From NCBI GenBank assembly GCA_903847975.1, contig CAINFC010000251.1:1-64000 (forward strand): a stretch of DNA of 64,000 nt, written 5' to 3'. Positions 1 through 9,300 of this stretch are shown one piece after another (position 1 is the stretch's first letter; every line of letters begins with the position of its first letter). Made by a program: the position numbers and the translations under genes. The notes beneath the pieces are model-generated. The model was not told the DNA's origin and searched no databases. It worked only from the letters and a program-made list of their open reading frames with translations. The stretch comes from an uncultured Acidobacteriota bacterium. Lineage in GTDB: Bacteria > Acidobacteriota > UBA6911 > CAINFC01.

Positions 1-376
1 CCTGAAAGGGCTTCGTAACAAAGCCCGGGGTTGGCGCGCCTCGCGCCTAACCCGGGTAGGGACACCCTTAGGCGACAACCCGGAAAGGGTTGCGCAAAAT
101 CCAGCCTACCCGGGGTAGCGCCTATGCGGCGCAACCCCGGGCTGTGTAGCGGAACCCCTTTGGGCTTCCTGCTACTTTTTGCCAGGCCATCTTTGCTGAT
201 GGCTTCGCAAAAAGCCCCCAACCTGTGGATTTCCGTTTGGGAAAGCCCTGAAAGGGCTTCGTAACACAGCCCGGGGTTGGCGCGCTTCGCGCCTACCCCG
301 GGTAGGGATACCCGCAGGCGACAACCCTGAAAGGGTTGCGCAAAATCCATCAATACCAGGTATTTGCGCAGCCCTT
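1..376. repeat. Composite inverted-repeat element, locus 1 (partly tandem)
   Basis: Two direct copies of one unit (about 1-95 and 242-345) flank an inverted copy of a second unit (about 104-165). Each unit is a set of hairpins: a small head such as GCCCTGAAAGGGC, a central stem with arms GCCCGGGGTTGGCGCG and CGCGCCTACCCCGGG, and a tail such as AACCCTGAAAGGGTTGCGCA. The inverted unit has a different central stem top (GCGCC...GGCGC). A further tail hairpin lies at about 365-389. The left end is cut by the window edge. A 77-codon frame through the repeat is an artefact of its GC-rich arms. The same structure recurs at 9.3, 17.0 and 20.8 kb. Confidence 0.85.
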
Positions 377-423
377 TCCGGGCTGTCAGGAAGAGGCGGA
401 GCTGGCTTGCCCCCCTCGCGCGG

Positions 424-1689
424 CTATCCCCAGTAAGGCTCGTCCTTGGCGACATGCTGCCGGATCCACTCCTCGTTGATTTCCAGGCCGAGGCCCGGGC
501 CGGAGGGCAGAGCCATGGCGCTGTTGCGGATAACCGGCTCCCTGCCGGGCAGGGCCATCTTTTCCTTGAACCCGCGGAATTCGCCGAGAGCGTTCTCGAT
601 GCGGAAGAAATTCTCGATGGCTCCTCCCAGGTGTACAGCGGCATAGAAGCGGATCAGCGAGCAGGGGCCGCTGTGCAGGCCCACCGGAACCCGCGACAGC
701 GCTGCGTAGTCGGCGATCTTGCGGATGCCGGTAATGCCGCCGGCATAGGCCGGGTCAGGATGAAGGATGTCAACCGCTCCGTTATCCAGGTAAGGCCTGA
801 ATCCGGCCACCAGCTCCACCTTTTCCCCGGTGAGGATCGGTACGCGGGTGGAGCGCTTCAGGTGCACCCAGGCTTCCGAGTAGACGAAGTTCAGGGGATC
901 CTCAAACCATGCCGGTTCGGCCGGTTCGATGGCTCTGGCCATGCCCACCGCGGTGGGCAGGTCGAACTGCCCGGAGCCGTGCATGGCGATATCAAAGTCG
1001 CTGCCGACCACCTTGCGCAGGATTTCATATGCCTTGGCCACCTTGCGCAGGTCATACCCGTCCGCGGTGGGCTGCCACGGGCCGCGGGCCGGGACTCCTT
1101 CAGCGCCGGAGGCCTCCCGAACGCGCTCCCGGGTGCCTGCCGAAAATTTGAAGATCCGGAATCCCTCCGGATTGTCCCTGGTCTTCTGGAACCAGTCCCG
1201 GACCTGGGCTTCATCCAGCAGGTTGCTGACCCGGCCGTGGGCATAGATCGGGGCGGCGGGGCGCGCCGGGCCGCCCATCAGGCGGTAGACGGGCTGGCCG
1301 AGGATCCTGCCGGCCAGGTCCCAGAGGGCGATGTCGATGCCGCTGATCAGCCCCACATGGGGGATGAACGGGTTCTGCGGCGAAGTCATCAGGTAAAAAA
1401 GATGCTCGATAGCCAGAGGGTCCTGGCCCTTCCAGATGCGCTCCATCTGCTCCAGGCGGGCGCGCGCCATGCGGGCGGTGCAGCCCGCTTCGCCGTAGCC
1501 CGCGATGCCGGCGTCGGTATCGATCCGGATGAGGCAGCCGTCGCCGACGTTGTCCAGCTGCAGGGCCCTGATGGCGGTGATTTTGACCGTCTTTTCGGCC
1601 GGTGCGGCCCAGGATCGATAGGTGGCCAGCCAGGGACCCGCCGTGGCGGCCATGGCTGTCTTGAGCAGGTCTCGACGACTCCAGTTCAT
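424..1689 (-). CDS. Exported enolase-superfamily protein (mandelate racemase/muconate lactonizing family)
   Basis: This 421-residue protein starts with a twin-arginine signal (SRRDLLK at residues 4-10, hydrophobic stretch to about 28), so it is probably folded in the cytoplasm and exported by Tat. The body has the MR/MLE fold pattern: an N-terminal capping domain followed by a barrel. The expected acid/base and metal residues are K181 (FKFSAG), D233 with H237 (FDIAMHG), E263 (WFEDPL), E289 (LTGEK) and H339 (GLHSG). Family members abstract a proton alpha to a carboxylate, usually as sugar-acid dehydratases or racemases. The substrate here cannot be read from sequence. Tat export is unusual for a sugar-acid dehydratase. 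It lies beside repeat locus 1 and upstream of a glycan-related gene set, which fits a role in sugar-acid breakdown, but that is inferred. Confidence 0.85.
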   Translation of the reverse strand: MNWSRRDLLKTAMAATAGPWLATYRSWAAPAEKTVKITAIRALQLDNVGDGCLIRIDTDAGIAGYGEAGCTARMARARLEQMERIWKGQDPLAIEHLFYLMTSPQNPFIPHVGLISGIDIALWDLAGRILGQPVYRLMGGPARPAAPIYAHGRVSNLLDEAQVRDWFQKTRDNPEGFRIFKFSAGTRERVREASGAEGVPARGPWQPTADGYDLRKVAKAYEILRKVVGSDFDIAMHGSGQFDLPTAVGMARAIEPAEPAWFEDPLNFVYSEAWVHLKRSTRVPILTGEKVELVAGFRPYLDNGAVDILHPDPAYAGGITGIRKIADYAALSRVPVGLHSGPCSLIRFYAAVHLGGAIENFFRIENALGEFRGFKEKMALPGREPVIRNSAMALPSGPGLGLEINEEWIRQHVAKDEPYWG

Positions 1690-1943
1690 CTTGTTACTCC
1701 CTTGGCAATCATGATTGGCAATGTCAAACAGTACACGAAAACAGGGAAGGCCCGTAGCGGAGCGGCTGCCCCGGCCGCCTGCGGTTGCTCCGGGCGATCA
1801 CATGGGGCAGATGCTATCACAAAGGCGTTCCGGCGGGAAGCGCGCCGCTGCGAGCAGTTCGCCGCCCGGCGTCCGTTTGGCAGGACCTCTCCGCGGATGG
1901 CCCGGCAATAAGTCCCTCTCCCCATCCGAAATGGGGTGATCGC

Positions 1944-2023
1944 TTCTTTCTTCCTTCCCTATCTTCCCGTCTTCCTGTGAAATGATAAGGCTTACAGGCA
2001 GAAAGGAAGAGCGGGAAGAAAGG
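1944..2023. repeat. Intergenic hairpin repeat, family B, copy 1
   Basis: Imperfect inverted repeat of about 80 bp. The left arm is pyrimidine-rich and ends in GTCTTCCTGTGA; the right arm starts TTACAGGCAGAAAGGAAG and is purine-rich. It lies in the gap between the enolase-superfamily gene and the metallo-hydrolase gene, both on the minus strand. Four related copies lie at about 3.8, 29.9, 48.3 and 56.2 kb. It could act as a terminator or be a miniature mobile element. The rest of the 1690-2100 gap shows no gene. Confidence 0.75.
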
Positions 2024-2100
2024 CGGCAGGGCTTGCCGCAGGGAGATCAGGCTTTCCGGCGGGCCGGCCCTTACCGCGGTATCTTCAGGCCGGCGTCCTC

Positions 2101-2955
2101 CTAGGCGGTCTCCAGAGGCAGGATGATGGCGCCGATGCCGTACACCATGATGGCCCTGCCGTTGGCCGAGGGCCAGGCGTCGGTATTGGTCATTTTACCC
2201 ACCAGGCGGAGGTCGCTCCCTTCCACCAGCCATTTCCCGCGGAGAATCCCCTCGGCGCAGGAAGCCACATTCTGAACGAAGCGCCAGTCCAGGTAGCCGA
2301 CGTCCACCCGGTCCAGGTTGGGGCTCATGAATCCGCCGTAGACGTTCTGCCAGTAGTGCCCGGTGTAAACCCGCAGTTCGTCCTTTTTCAGCAGGTACAC
2401 CGTGCCCCCGTTGGAGCGGCCGCGGACCGGGAAGGTGTCGACGATGCGCTCGCCACCACGATCGAACAACTTTTTGCCGGGCGCGAAGCGGGTGAAAATG
2501 GCGGGATCGACTTTATGCTGCTCCCGGGGGGCGTTGGCGTCTTCTCCGTCCGGCATCCAGAAAACGGCCTTCCGGTTGAGTAAAGCGCCCGTCATGCCGT
2601 CATGGTCCGGGTGCGCATGGGTCACGGTGATCTCCAGCGGCCGCTTGCCCGCCAGTCCGTAGATCAGCGTCCGGAACTCCTCGGCGGCGTTTTTGCGAGG
2701 GGCGATCAGGTCCTTTTCGCTGCCGTCCATGTAGTTGTTGCCGGTGTCGATCACCAGGGCCCGGCTCTTTCCGCAAACCAGGTACAGGTCGACGCCCCAG
2801 TCTCCGCCTTTTCCGGTGGTCACCCCCGGGTCGGTGATCTGGTAGATGCCGTCGGATATCTGGATGATTTTGTAGGATCCGTATGAGACGCTGTCTCCGG
2901 GCTTGACGAGCGAGGAAGCCGCCCCGCCATCCGGCGGTCCGGAGGCGGCCGGCAT
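2101..2955 (-). CDS. Metallo-beta-lactamase-fold hydrolase
   Basis: The protein carries the metal-binding signature THAHPDHDG (HxHxDH) and the upstream VIDTGN strand of MBL-fold hydrolases, so it is a probable zinc-dependent hydrolase of about 284 residues. The reading frame stays open upstream to 3120. A start there would run into the divergent outer-membrane gene, so the methionine at 2955 is preferred. No strong ribosome binding site precedes it, and a GTG at 3030 is an alternative. No convincing signal peptide is visible in this frame, although a hydrophobic stretch (MRFFLLL) lies in another frame just upstream. An N-terminal frameshift or sequencing error is therefore possible. Substrate unknown; lactonases, glyoxalase-like enzymes and thioesterases share the fold. 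Confidence 0.7.
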   Translation of the reverse strand: MPAASGPPDGGAASSLVKPGDSVSYGSYKIIQISDGIYQITDPGVTTGKGGDWGVDLYLVCGKSRALVIDTGNNYMDGSEKDLIAPRKNAAEEFRTLIYGLAGKRPLEITVTHAHPDHDGMTGALLNRKAVFWMPDGEDANAPREQHKVDPAIFTRFAPGKKLFDRGGERIVDTFPVRGRSNGGTVYLLKKDELRVYTGHYWQNVYGGFMSPNLDRVDVGYLDWRFVQNVASCAEGILRGKWLVEGSDLRLVGKMTNTDAWPSANGRAIMVYGIGAIILPLETA

Positions 2956-3113
2956 AGAAGGGGGAAACTTTTTTCGTTCCGGATTCGTAAGAGCAGGAAG
3001 AACCGCATCCGGGGAGCATCCGGATACCACATAGAGGTAAGTCAAAGCCGGGGGACGGCTTGCGGTCCGATCCCGGGTGCGAGGGGGGAAAAATGAGTAC
3101 AGGAGGAAACGGA

Positions 3114-3728
3114 ATGGCAAAGAAATGGTATTTGGCGCTGGTGCTGGCGATGCCGGTGGTGTTCTCTCTCCCGGCTTTGGCCGCAGGAGCGGAAGGGGGA
3201 CAGCGGGACGATCGTACGGAAGTTTTCGGAAGCTTTGGCTATGGCCGTCTCCTGCACGGGAGCCACAGCCTGGGCAGCGGGATGGACCTGGGCGGCGGCT
3301 TTGGAATTCGCCCTTTCCGCGGAAAATGGGACCGCCTCGGCCTGGAGGGATCGTTTCAGCAGCTCCGCTTTGACAGCGCCCGGGGTACCGTCAATTCCAG
3401 CGACGGGACGGCGAGCACCGTATCGGGAAACCTGCTCCTCCACTTCGGCCGCTCCCGTGTCCGCTTTTTCGTCACCGGGGGGGTGGGCGTGCTTTGGGCG
3501 GATTACCTGTCTTCGAATCCGTACGCCCGGAGCCCGAACGGTCCGCCGATTCCCGCGGAGCAAATCCGCGGCACCCAGTTCGCCTTTAATTTAGGCGCGG
3601 GCGTGAAGTGGAGGCTGGTCCGGGGATTGGCCCTGCGCCCCGAGTTCCGCATGTTCGACACCACTCCGGGAGCCGGCTACAATTGGACCGCCGTCCGTTT
3701 CTGGTGCGGTCTGGCCTATCATTTCTGA
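3114..3728 (+). CDS. Small outer-membrane beta-barrel protein
   Basis: A 204-residue protein with a Sec signal peptide (about residues 1-22, cut near ALA-AGA). The remainder is alternating hydrophobic/polar strands with glycine-rich turns, ending in a phenylalanine (YHF), as expected for insertion by the BAM complex. ATG at 3114 is chosen because AGGAGG at 3101-3106 sits seven bases upstream and the signal peptide begins there; an in-frame ATG at 3093 is possible. No OmpA-type peptidoglycan-binding domain is present. Its function is probably structural or a small porin. It is divergent from the metallo-hydrolase gene and precedes the TonB receptor. Confidence 0.75.
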   Translation: MAKKWYLALVLAMPVVFSLPALAAGAEGGQRDDRTEVFGSFGYGRLLHGSHSLGSGMDLGGGFGIRPFRGKWDRLGLEGSFQQLRFDSARGTVNSSDGTASTVSGNLLLHFGRSRVRFFVTGGVGVLWADYLSSNPYARSPNGPPIPAEQIRGTQFAFNLGAGVKWRLVRGLALRPEFRMFDTTPGAGYNWTAVRFWCGLAYHF

Positions 3729-3813
3729 GGAAGCGGCCATGGGAGCGCACCAAGGGCTGGACAAGCCAAAAGGAAGCTGATTGCCGCCATCTTCTTTCGA
3801 CCAGCCCCTTCGC

Positions 3814-3893
3814 CTTTCTTCCCGCTCTTCCTTTCTTCCTGTAAGCCCAGTCATTGCACAGGAAGAGGGGAAGATCAGGAAGGAAGAAAGAAG
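3814..3893. repeat. Intergenic hairpin repeat, family B, copy 2
   Basis: Left arm CTTTCTTCCTGTAA and right arm CACAGGAAGAGGGGAAG form an imperfect 80-bp hairpin extended by flanking pyrimidine/purine tracts. It lies downstream of the small outer-membrane protein gene and upstream of the TonB-receptor promoter, so termination of the former is plausible. Confidence 0.75.
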
Positions 3894-4118
3894 CAATCAG
3901 GGCATTCCGGCTGGGGAGAGGGCCTTTTTGCCGGTTTTTCCGGGAAGACAGCTTCGCAAAAAGTCGAAATTTCATTTTGTTCTATCGTCCCGTGCGGTAC
4001 ACACGCAAGTCCCGTAATGGACGGCAGAACATAACAATACATACTTTGAGCCGCGCTGTTCCGCGTGTCGGCATCCTCCCGGGTCGTCTTCCCCAAGGCC
4101 GGCGGCACGCTGCGGCAA

Positions 4119-4148
4119 TTGACATCCATAATACCGGATTGCTACAAT
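4119..4148 (+). promoter_or_regulatory. Sigma-70-type promoter for the TonB-dependent receptor gene
   Basis: A consensus TTGACA at 4119-4124, an 18-bp spacer and TACAAT at 4143-4148. Transcription from it would begin about 70 bases before the ATG at 4223, whose AAGGAG ribosome binding site is at 4211-4216. The stretch 3894-4118 holds nothing else recognised. Confidence 0.65.
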
Positions 4149-4222
4149 CGACTTCGCGGGGCAGAGTCGTTTCCATTAGGACGGATTCATTTCCAAACAA
4201 CAGGAGACCCAAGGAGAACGCC

Positions 4223-7200
4223 ATGAAGCTAACCGGCTGCTTTCTTTTCCTTATTCTTGCGTTTGTTTTCTTGATCGGCGAGCCTCTGCTGGCTCAGAAT
4301 CCCGTGGTTTCCGGCCGGGTGACCGATTCGTCCGATGCCGTGATTCCCGGCGCGACCGTCACTCTGACCGCCCGGGCCACGGGTATGAAGGCCACCACCC
4401 TGACCAACGAGGAGGGCTACTTCGTGCTGCCACCGGTCGCTCCCGGCGCCTATGAGGCTTCCGCCGCCATGCAGGGTTTTTCGGTCAGCCGGGTGGAAAG
4501 CCTGACCCTGGAGGTGGGCCAGTCGCGCACCCTGAACTTCAAGCTGCAGATCGGGGAACTGCAGCAATCGGTGACGGTCACCGATACCGCCCCCCTGCTG
4601 ACCGTCAACCGCGCCGACCGCGGCGCGGTGGTCGAAAACAAATTCGTGGCCAGCATTCCCCTCAATACCCGCAATCCGCTGTTCCTGCTGACCATGGCTC
4701 CCGGCATCGTGGCCTACCGCGGAGCCGGCGACAACATCCTCAGCCAGAACCAGACCGGCGGGTTCCGCATCAATGGGGGGCGCAGCGCCATGAACGAGTT
4801 CCTTCTGGACGGAGCGGCCAACACCGGGACCTACAACAACATGCTGTCGGCCATTCCGCAGATCGATGCCGTCCAGGAGTTCAAAGTGGCCACCAGCCCT
4901 TATGCCGCGGAATTCGGAAGAACCGGCGGGGGCGTGGTCAGCTACAGTATCAAGAGCGGGACCAACGATTTTCATGCCACGGTTCACGAGTTCCTGCGCA
5001 ACAGCGTGCTGGACGCCACCGGGTTCAACACCAATCGCGCCGGGCAGACCAAATCCAGCTTCAAGCGGAACCAGTTCGGATTTACCGCCGGGGGGCCGGT
5101 CTACCTTCCCAGGCTGTATAACGGCAAAAACCGGACCTTCTGGTTTGCGGCCTACGAGGGGCTCCGGGAGCGCAGCTTTTATCCCTTTACCGGGACGCTC
5201 CCCACCAGCCGGGAAAAGCAGGGGGATTTCTCCCAGTCCCTGGACACCAACGGCGCGCTGCTGAGAATCTACGATCCGGCGACCACCCGGCTGGATCCCA
5301 ACCGCCCCGCCGGAACCACCCGCTACATCCGCGACCTGTTTCCCAACAACACGGTTCCCTCCAACCGGATCAACCCGGTGGCCCTGAACATTCTGAAATA
5401 CTATCCCAGCCCCAACCAGGCGGGAAGCGGCCTGAGCAACACCAACAATTTCTTCATCGCCGGGGCCCGCTCGCTGGATGCCAACCGCGTGGATCTGCGC
5501 ATCGACCACCAGCTCACCGAAAAGCACATGCTCTTCTTCCGCTACGACTGGTTCAGCAATCGCAACGCCCAGCCCCTGCTGTATGGCAACTTCGCCTCGC
5601 CGATCGAGACCCCGAACCGGATCCCGGGGATCAACTGGACGGTGAATCACACCTGGACGCTCTCTTCCCGGAACATCCTGGAGCACCATTTCTCGATGGC
5701 CGAAAGCGGGACCAACCGCATACCGCTGAGCATGGGCTTCGACCTCACCTCTCTGGGCTTTCCCAAGTCCATGGCGGACGGCATCCGCATCCAGTACTTT
5801 CCCCAGATCACCATCAGCGGCCTTTCTCAGCTGGGGCCCACCGGGACGGCCTATAACCAGGTTGTTTCCAGGACCTGGCAGTATGCCCTGGCCCTCACCA
5901 GCCTGCGCGGGTCGCACACCTTCAAGGCGGGGGTCGATTACCGCCGCTTTCCGGTGAGCATCGACCAGCAGTCCCCGCTGCAGATGAGCTCCAGCGGGTC
6001 GTTTACCGCCGGACCCAATCCCCAGGCCGCCACCAGCGGAACCGGCCGGGGCCTGGCCGACCTGCTGCTGGGCGTCAGCAGCGTAACCTACAACCACCGC
6101 CCGCTGGAAAGGCACGAGCATCCTTACTATGCGTTCTATTTCCAGGATGAATACCGCATCACCTCGAAGCTCACCCTGACCATGGGGCTGCGCTACAGCC
6201 TGGAGCTGCCCCGCACCGAATTCGAAAACAAATACGTTTTTCTGGACACGGTCAGCGCTTCCCCGATCCAGGGGAAGGTGCCGGGGATCAGCACCATTGT
6301 CGGCGGGGTGGGCTTCGTGGGGGTCAGCGGGCTGGGGCGGCGCACCCAGCGCGCGGACACCAACAACTGGGATCCGCGCCTGGGGCTGGCCTGGGCCATG
6401 AACAGCAAGACCGTGGTCCGCAGCGGGGTCGGCCTTTTCCGCCACCCGATCGTTCCCAACACCGACAGCTCCCTGGGCTTCGCCCGGGCGACCACCTCGA
6501 TTTTTGCCCAGCCGGACGGCGTCACTCCGCTCTACAACCTTTCCAATCCCTTTCCCAACGGCTTCCAGCAGCCCACCGGCAACAGCCTGGGGCTCTCGAC
6601 CAACCTGGGCCAGGCCATCAACGGACCGCTCCGCCAGCAGCGCCTGGGCTACTCCACCAACTGGAGCCTGGACGTGCAGCGCCAGCTGCCCCTGGCGGTG
6701 ACCGTCGACCTGGGATACTCGGGGGCCGCCAGCGTGGCCCTGCCGCTGACCATCCAGTACAACCAGCTGACTCCCGCGCAGCTTAAGGAGGGAACGGCGC
6801 TCAACGCCACGGTGACCAATCCTTTCTACGGGGTCATCACCGACCCGACCTCCACCCTGGGCCGCACCACCATTCAGAAGGGGCTGCTGCTCAAGCCCTA
6901 CCCGCAGTTCACCAGCTTCTCCGGCAACCAGGTGCCGAACGGGCACGCCATTTACCACGCCTTCCAGTTCAAGGCCGAGCGGCGCTTTTCGCAGGGGCTG
7001 GCCGTACTCTTCGCTTACACCCACAGCAAGACCATCGACAATGTCGGCGACTCCAACTGGCAGCAGGGGCCTCCGGCCACGCCGAACATCTACTGCTTTT
7101 CGTGCGAGCGCGCCCTGAGCGTGCTGGACATTGCCGACGTGGTGCGCTTCAGCTACCGCTACGACCTGCCCCTGGGCAAGAGCCGGCGCTGGCTGCAGTC

Positions 7201-7681
7201 CGGCCCGCTGGCCCACATCATCGGTGGCTGGGCGGTGGCCGGCATGTACACCTGGGACAACGGGCTCCCCATTTCCGTGAGCGGCCCGAACGACTCCAAC
7301 TCGTTCGGCGGCAGCCAGCGCCCGGACGGCACCGGGCAGAAATCGCGGCTGGACGCGAGCCGGAAGTACGTCGACGGCGCGCCCTACTTCAATGCGGCGG
7401 CCTTTTCCCGCGCGCCGCAGTTTACCTTCGGCACCGCCTCGCGCACCGTGCCGGATGTCCGCGCTCCCGGCACCGTCAACTGGGATGTGCTGATCGAAAA
7501 GCGCTTCCGCTTTACCGAGCGGATCGGGATGGAATTCCGGGCCGAGCTCTACAACGCCCTGAATCAGGTCATTTTTGCCGGGCCGACCACCCTGATCACC
7601 TCCGCGGATTTCGGGAAGATCCGCCTGAACCAGGTCAACACCCCGCGGCAGGTGCAGTTCGGCATGCGCCTGACCTTCTGA
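4223..7681 (+). CDS. Oar-like TonB-dependent receptor with carboxypeptidase-regulatory domain
   Basis: A 1152-residue outer-membrane receptor. Signal peptide at residues 1-24 (cut after LLA-Q). A carboxypeptidase-regulatory/Cna-B-like domain spans about 27-115 (VSGRVTDSS... then a GYFVLPPVAPG turn). A plug follows at roughly 120-270, then a long beta-barrel ending in the C-terminal phenylalanine (MRLTF). This is the Oar-type architecture, abundant in Acidobacteriota and thought to import or bind large substrates using TonB energy. ATG 4223 is chosen over the longer open frame because of AAGGAG at 4211 and the signal peptide. It faces a sulfatase gene 45 bp downstream on the other strand. The neighbouring sulfatase and GH106-like genes suggest a glycan ligand, which is inferred. 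The TonB/ExbBD operon at 33.6-36.9 kb could supply energy. Confidence 0.92.
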   Translation: MKLTGCFLFLILAFVFLIGEPLLAQNPVVSGRVTDSSDAVIPGATVTLTARATGMKATTLTNEEGYFVLPPVAPGAYEASAAMQGFSVSRVESLTLEVGQSRTLNFKLQIGELQQSVTVTDTAPLLTVNRADRGAVVENKFVASIPLNTRNPLFLLTMAPGIVAYRGAGDNILSQNQTGGFRINGGRSAMNEFLLDGAANTGTYNNMLSAIPQIDAVQEFKVATSPYAAEFGRTGGGVVSYSIKSGTNDFHATVHEFLRNSVLDATGFNTNRAGQTKSSFKRNQFGFTAGGPVYLPRLYNGKNRTFWFAAYEGLRERSFYPFTGTLPTSREKQGDFSQSLDTNGALLRIYDPATTRLDPNRPAGTTRYIRDLFPNNTVPSNRINPVALNILKYYPSPNQAGSGLSNTNNFFIAGARSLDANRVDLRIDHQLTEKHMLFFRYDWFSNRNAQPLLYGNFASPIETPNRIPGINWTVNHTWTLSSRNILEHHFSMAESGTNRIPLSMGFDLTSLGFPKSMADGIRIQYFPQITISGLSQLGPTGTAYNQVVSRTWQYALALTSLRGSHTFKAGVDYRRFPVSIDQQSPLQMSSSGSFTAGPNPQAATSGTGRGLADLLLGVSSVTYNHRPLERHEHPYYAFYFQDEYRITSKLTLTMGLRYSLELPRTEFENKYVFLDTVSASPIQGKVPGISTIVGGVGFVGVSGLGRRTQRADTNNWDPRLGLAWAMNSKTVVRSGVGLFRHPIVPNTDSSLGFARATTSIFAQPDGVTPLYNLSNPFPNGFQQPTGNSLGLSTNLGQAINGPLRQQRLGYSTNWSLDVQRQLPLAVTVDLGYSGAASVALPLTIQYNQLTPAQLKEGTALNATVTNPFYGVITDPTSTLGRTTIQKGLLLKPYPQFTSFSGNQVPNGHAIYHAFQFKAERRFSQGLAVLFAYTHSKTIDNVGDSNWQQGPPATPNIYCFSCERALSVLDIADVVRFSYRYDLPLGKSRRWLQSGPLAHIIGGWAVAGMYTWDNGLPISVSGPNDSNSFGGSQRPDGTGQKSRLDASRKYVDGAPYFNAAAFSRAPQFTFGTASRTVPDVRAPGTVNWDVLIEKRFRFTERIGMEFRAELYNALNQVIFAGPTTLITSADFGKIRLNQVNTPRQVQFGMRLTF

Positions 7682-7726
7682 TTCCGCACTCCGCACCGGG
7701 AGCCGGGAAGCCGGCCGGGGCCGGGC

Positions 7727-9187
7727 TCAGGGGGCGGCTGCGGCCGCCGGCTCCTGGGGCCTGGCCCCGGGAGCATAGGAGATGCTGCCGTGGGGGGCCA
7801 GGGTGAAGCCGAACTTTTCCACGTAGTAGCCGGCCGGACGAAACTCGTCCCGGATCTGTCGCAGCGCCGACTGCAGCCGCCGCTCCATTTGAGCAGCCAG
7901 CGGGGCGCGGGAGGGCTGTTCGAGCAGGTTGTCCGTCTCCAGAGGATCCTGCCGATGGTCAAACAGCAGCCAGGGTCCGGAAAGCCTGCGCACGTAGGTG
8001 TAACGCGCGGTGCGGATGGCCCGGTATTCCTGGCCGGGCCCCTTTTCCACCCAGGGCGCAACCCCCATGAAGAGGGCTTCCCGGTCCGCATTCCGGCTTC
8101 CCCCGCGGCGCACCGCCGCCGAAAGGTCCCGGCCTTCCACGGCGGGCGGAACCGGCGCGCCGATCAGCGACAGCAGGGTGGGCATGATGTCGGGGGTGGT
8201 GATCGGGGTGTCGACCACCGCCCCGGATTTTCCCTGGACCGCCGGGTAGCGCAGCAGGAACGGCACATGCGCCGATTCGTCCCAGGCTACCTGCTTGGTG
8301 GTGGGCCGGATCCGGTGGGAGCCCATCATCTCTCCGTGGTCGGAGGTGAAAACCAGGATGGTATTCTGCTCCAGCCCGGTGTCCCGCAGTGCTTTCCACA
8401 AATCCCCCAGGCACTGGTCCAGGGCGGCGATGTGGGCGTAATACCCCTGGGCCTCGATGCGATTTTCCGGCGTTTGCATTTCCGGGGGCACGTTGGCGAG
8501 GAAGCGTATTTTTTCCGGCGGGAAGAGCGCTCGGAACTCATCGAGGGCGCTGGCGTGCGGGAAGTGGGGAATTCCGTAGGATATAAACAGGGCGAAAGGC
8601 TTGTCCTGGCGCCCGTGGGTTTGCAGGTATTCCCGGGCGTCCCGGGTCTGGGCGTAGGCGTCGTAGCCTTCCCAGGTCTGCATTTCCGGGGAGGCTCCGC
8701 TGTAGTAGTGGGACTTCCGGTAATCGTGATCGCACTCGGCCGCTCTCCAGTAGTCGAATCCCTGCCTCCGTTCCGGCGGGATGAAGGACTTGCGGCCGTG
8801 GCCGTCCAGGTGCCATTTGCCGATATAGCCCGTCTGGTAGCCGGCATCCCGGAGGACTTCCGCGATCGTCACTTCCCGGTCGGGGAGATGGGCGTCGTTT
8901 AAAAACATGCCGGTCGAGGTGGGGAACCGGCCGGTAAGCAGCGCGGCCCGGTAGGGGGTGCATACCGGGCACACCGATACGGCGTTGCGGAAGTTAAGGC
9001 TGGCCCGGGCAAGCGAATCCAGCTGCGGGGTGCGCACGTTGGGGTCTCCCCCGTAGCCGGTGGCCGAGGCGCGCAGCTGGTCGGCAAAGACGAACAGCAG
9101 ATTCGGCCGGCTTCGGGCCGCACCGGCGGCCGGAAAAACGGCAGCAGAAAAAAGGAGAAGCGTCAGGAGGATCGTACTTTTTTTCAT
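7727..9187 (-). CDS. Secreted sulfatase (formylglycine-dependent, S1 type)
   Basis: A 486-residue protein with a Sec signal peptide (about 1-23). It shows the sulfatase metal site near FADQLR and the activation signature C-x-P-x-R at C76-R80 (CTPYRAALLTG), where the cysteine is converted to formylglycine. The second family signature GKWHLDG follows. FTSDHGEMMG supplies further metal ligands. It hydrolyses sulfate esters, most likely on sulfated polysaccharides or sugars, in the periplasm or outside the cell. No formylglycine-generating enzyme is seen in the window. It converges on the TonB receptor gene. The specific sulfated substrate is not deducible. Confidence 0.93.
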   Translation of the reverse strand: MKKSTILLTLLLFSAAVFPAAGAARSRPNLLFVFADQLRASATGYGGDPNVRTPQLDSLARASLNFRNAVSVCPVCTPYRAALLTGRFPTSTGMFLNDAHLPDREVTIAEVLRDAGYQTGYIGKWHLDGHGRKSFIPPERRQGFDYWRAAECDHDYRKSHYYSGASPEMQTWEGYDAYAQTRDAREYLQTHGRQDKPFALFISYGIPHFPHASALDEFRALFPPEKIRFLANVPPEMQTPENRIEAQGYYAHIAALDQCLGDLWKALRDTGLEQNTILVFTSDHGEMMGSHRIRPTTKQVAWDESAHVPFLLRYPAVQGKSGAVVDTPITTPDIMPTLLSLIGAPVPPAVEGRDLSAAVRRGGSRNADREALFMGVAPWVEKGPGQEYRAIRTARYTYVRRLSGPWLLFDHRQDPLETDNLLEQPSRAPLAAQMERRLQSALRQIRDEFRPAGYYVEKFGFTLAPHGSISYAPGARPQEPAAAAAP

Positions 9188-9300
9188 AATCTGAATTCTA
9201 ACTCACATCGGTGCGGAGAGCCCATCGGTGGGCCGGGAAGGCGCAGCGGGCTTCCGGTCTTGACGGCGGCGGCTTCCCTTTTTATACTCATTCCGGCGGA

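Noticed and set aside
31-264. 77-codon ORF through repeat locus 1
   Set aside because: It is translation of the GC-rich hairpin arms, lacks a ribosome binding site and follows the repeat rather than any protein family.
1-376. CRISPR array interpretation of the repeats
   Set aside because: Units are inverted, far too long, irregularly spaced and no cas gene is present.
4229-7696. 1155-codon minus-strand ORF opposite the TonB receptor
   Set aside because: Antisense shadow of the receptor; it has no recognisable domain and its composition follows the sense codons.
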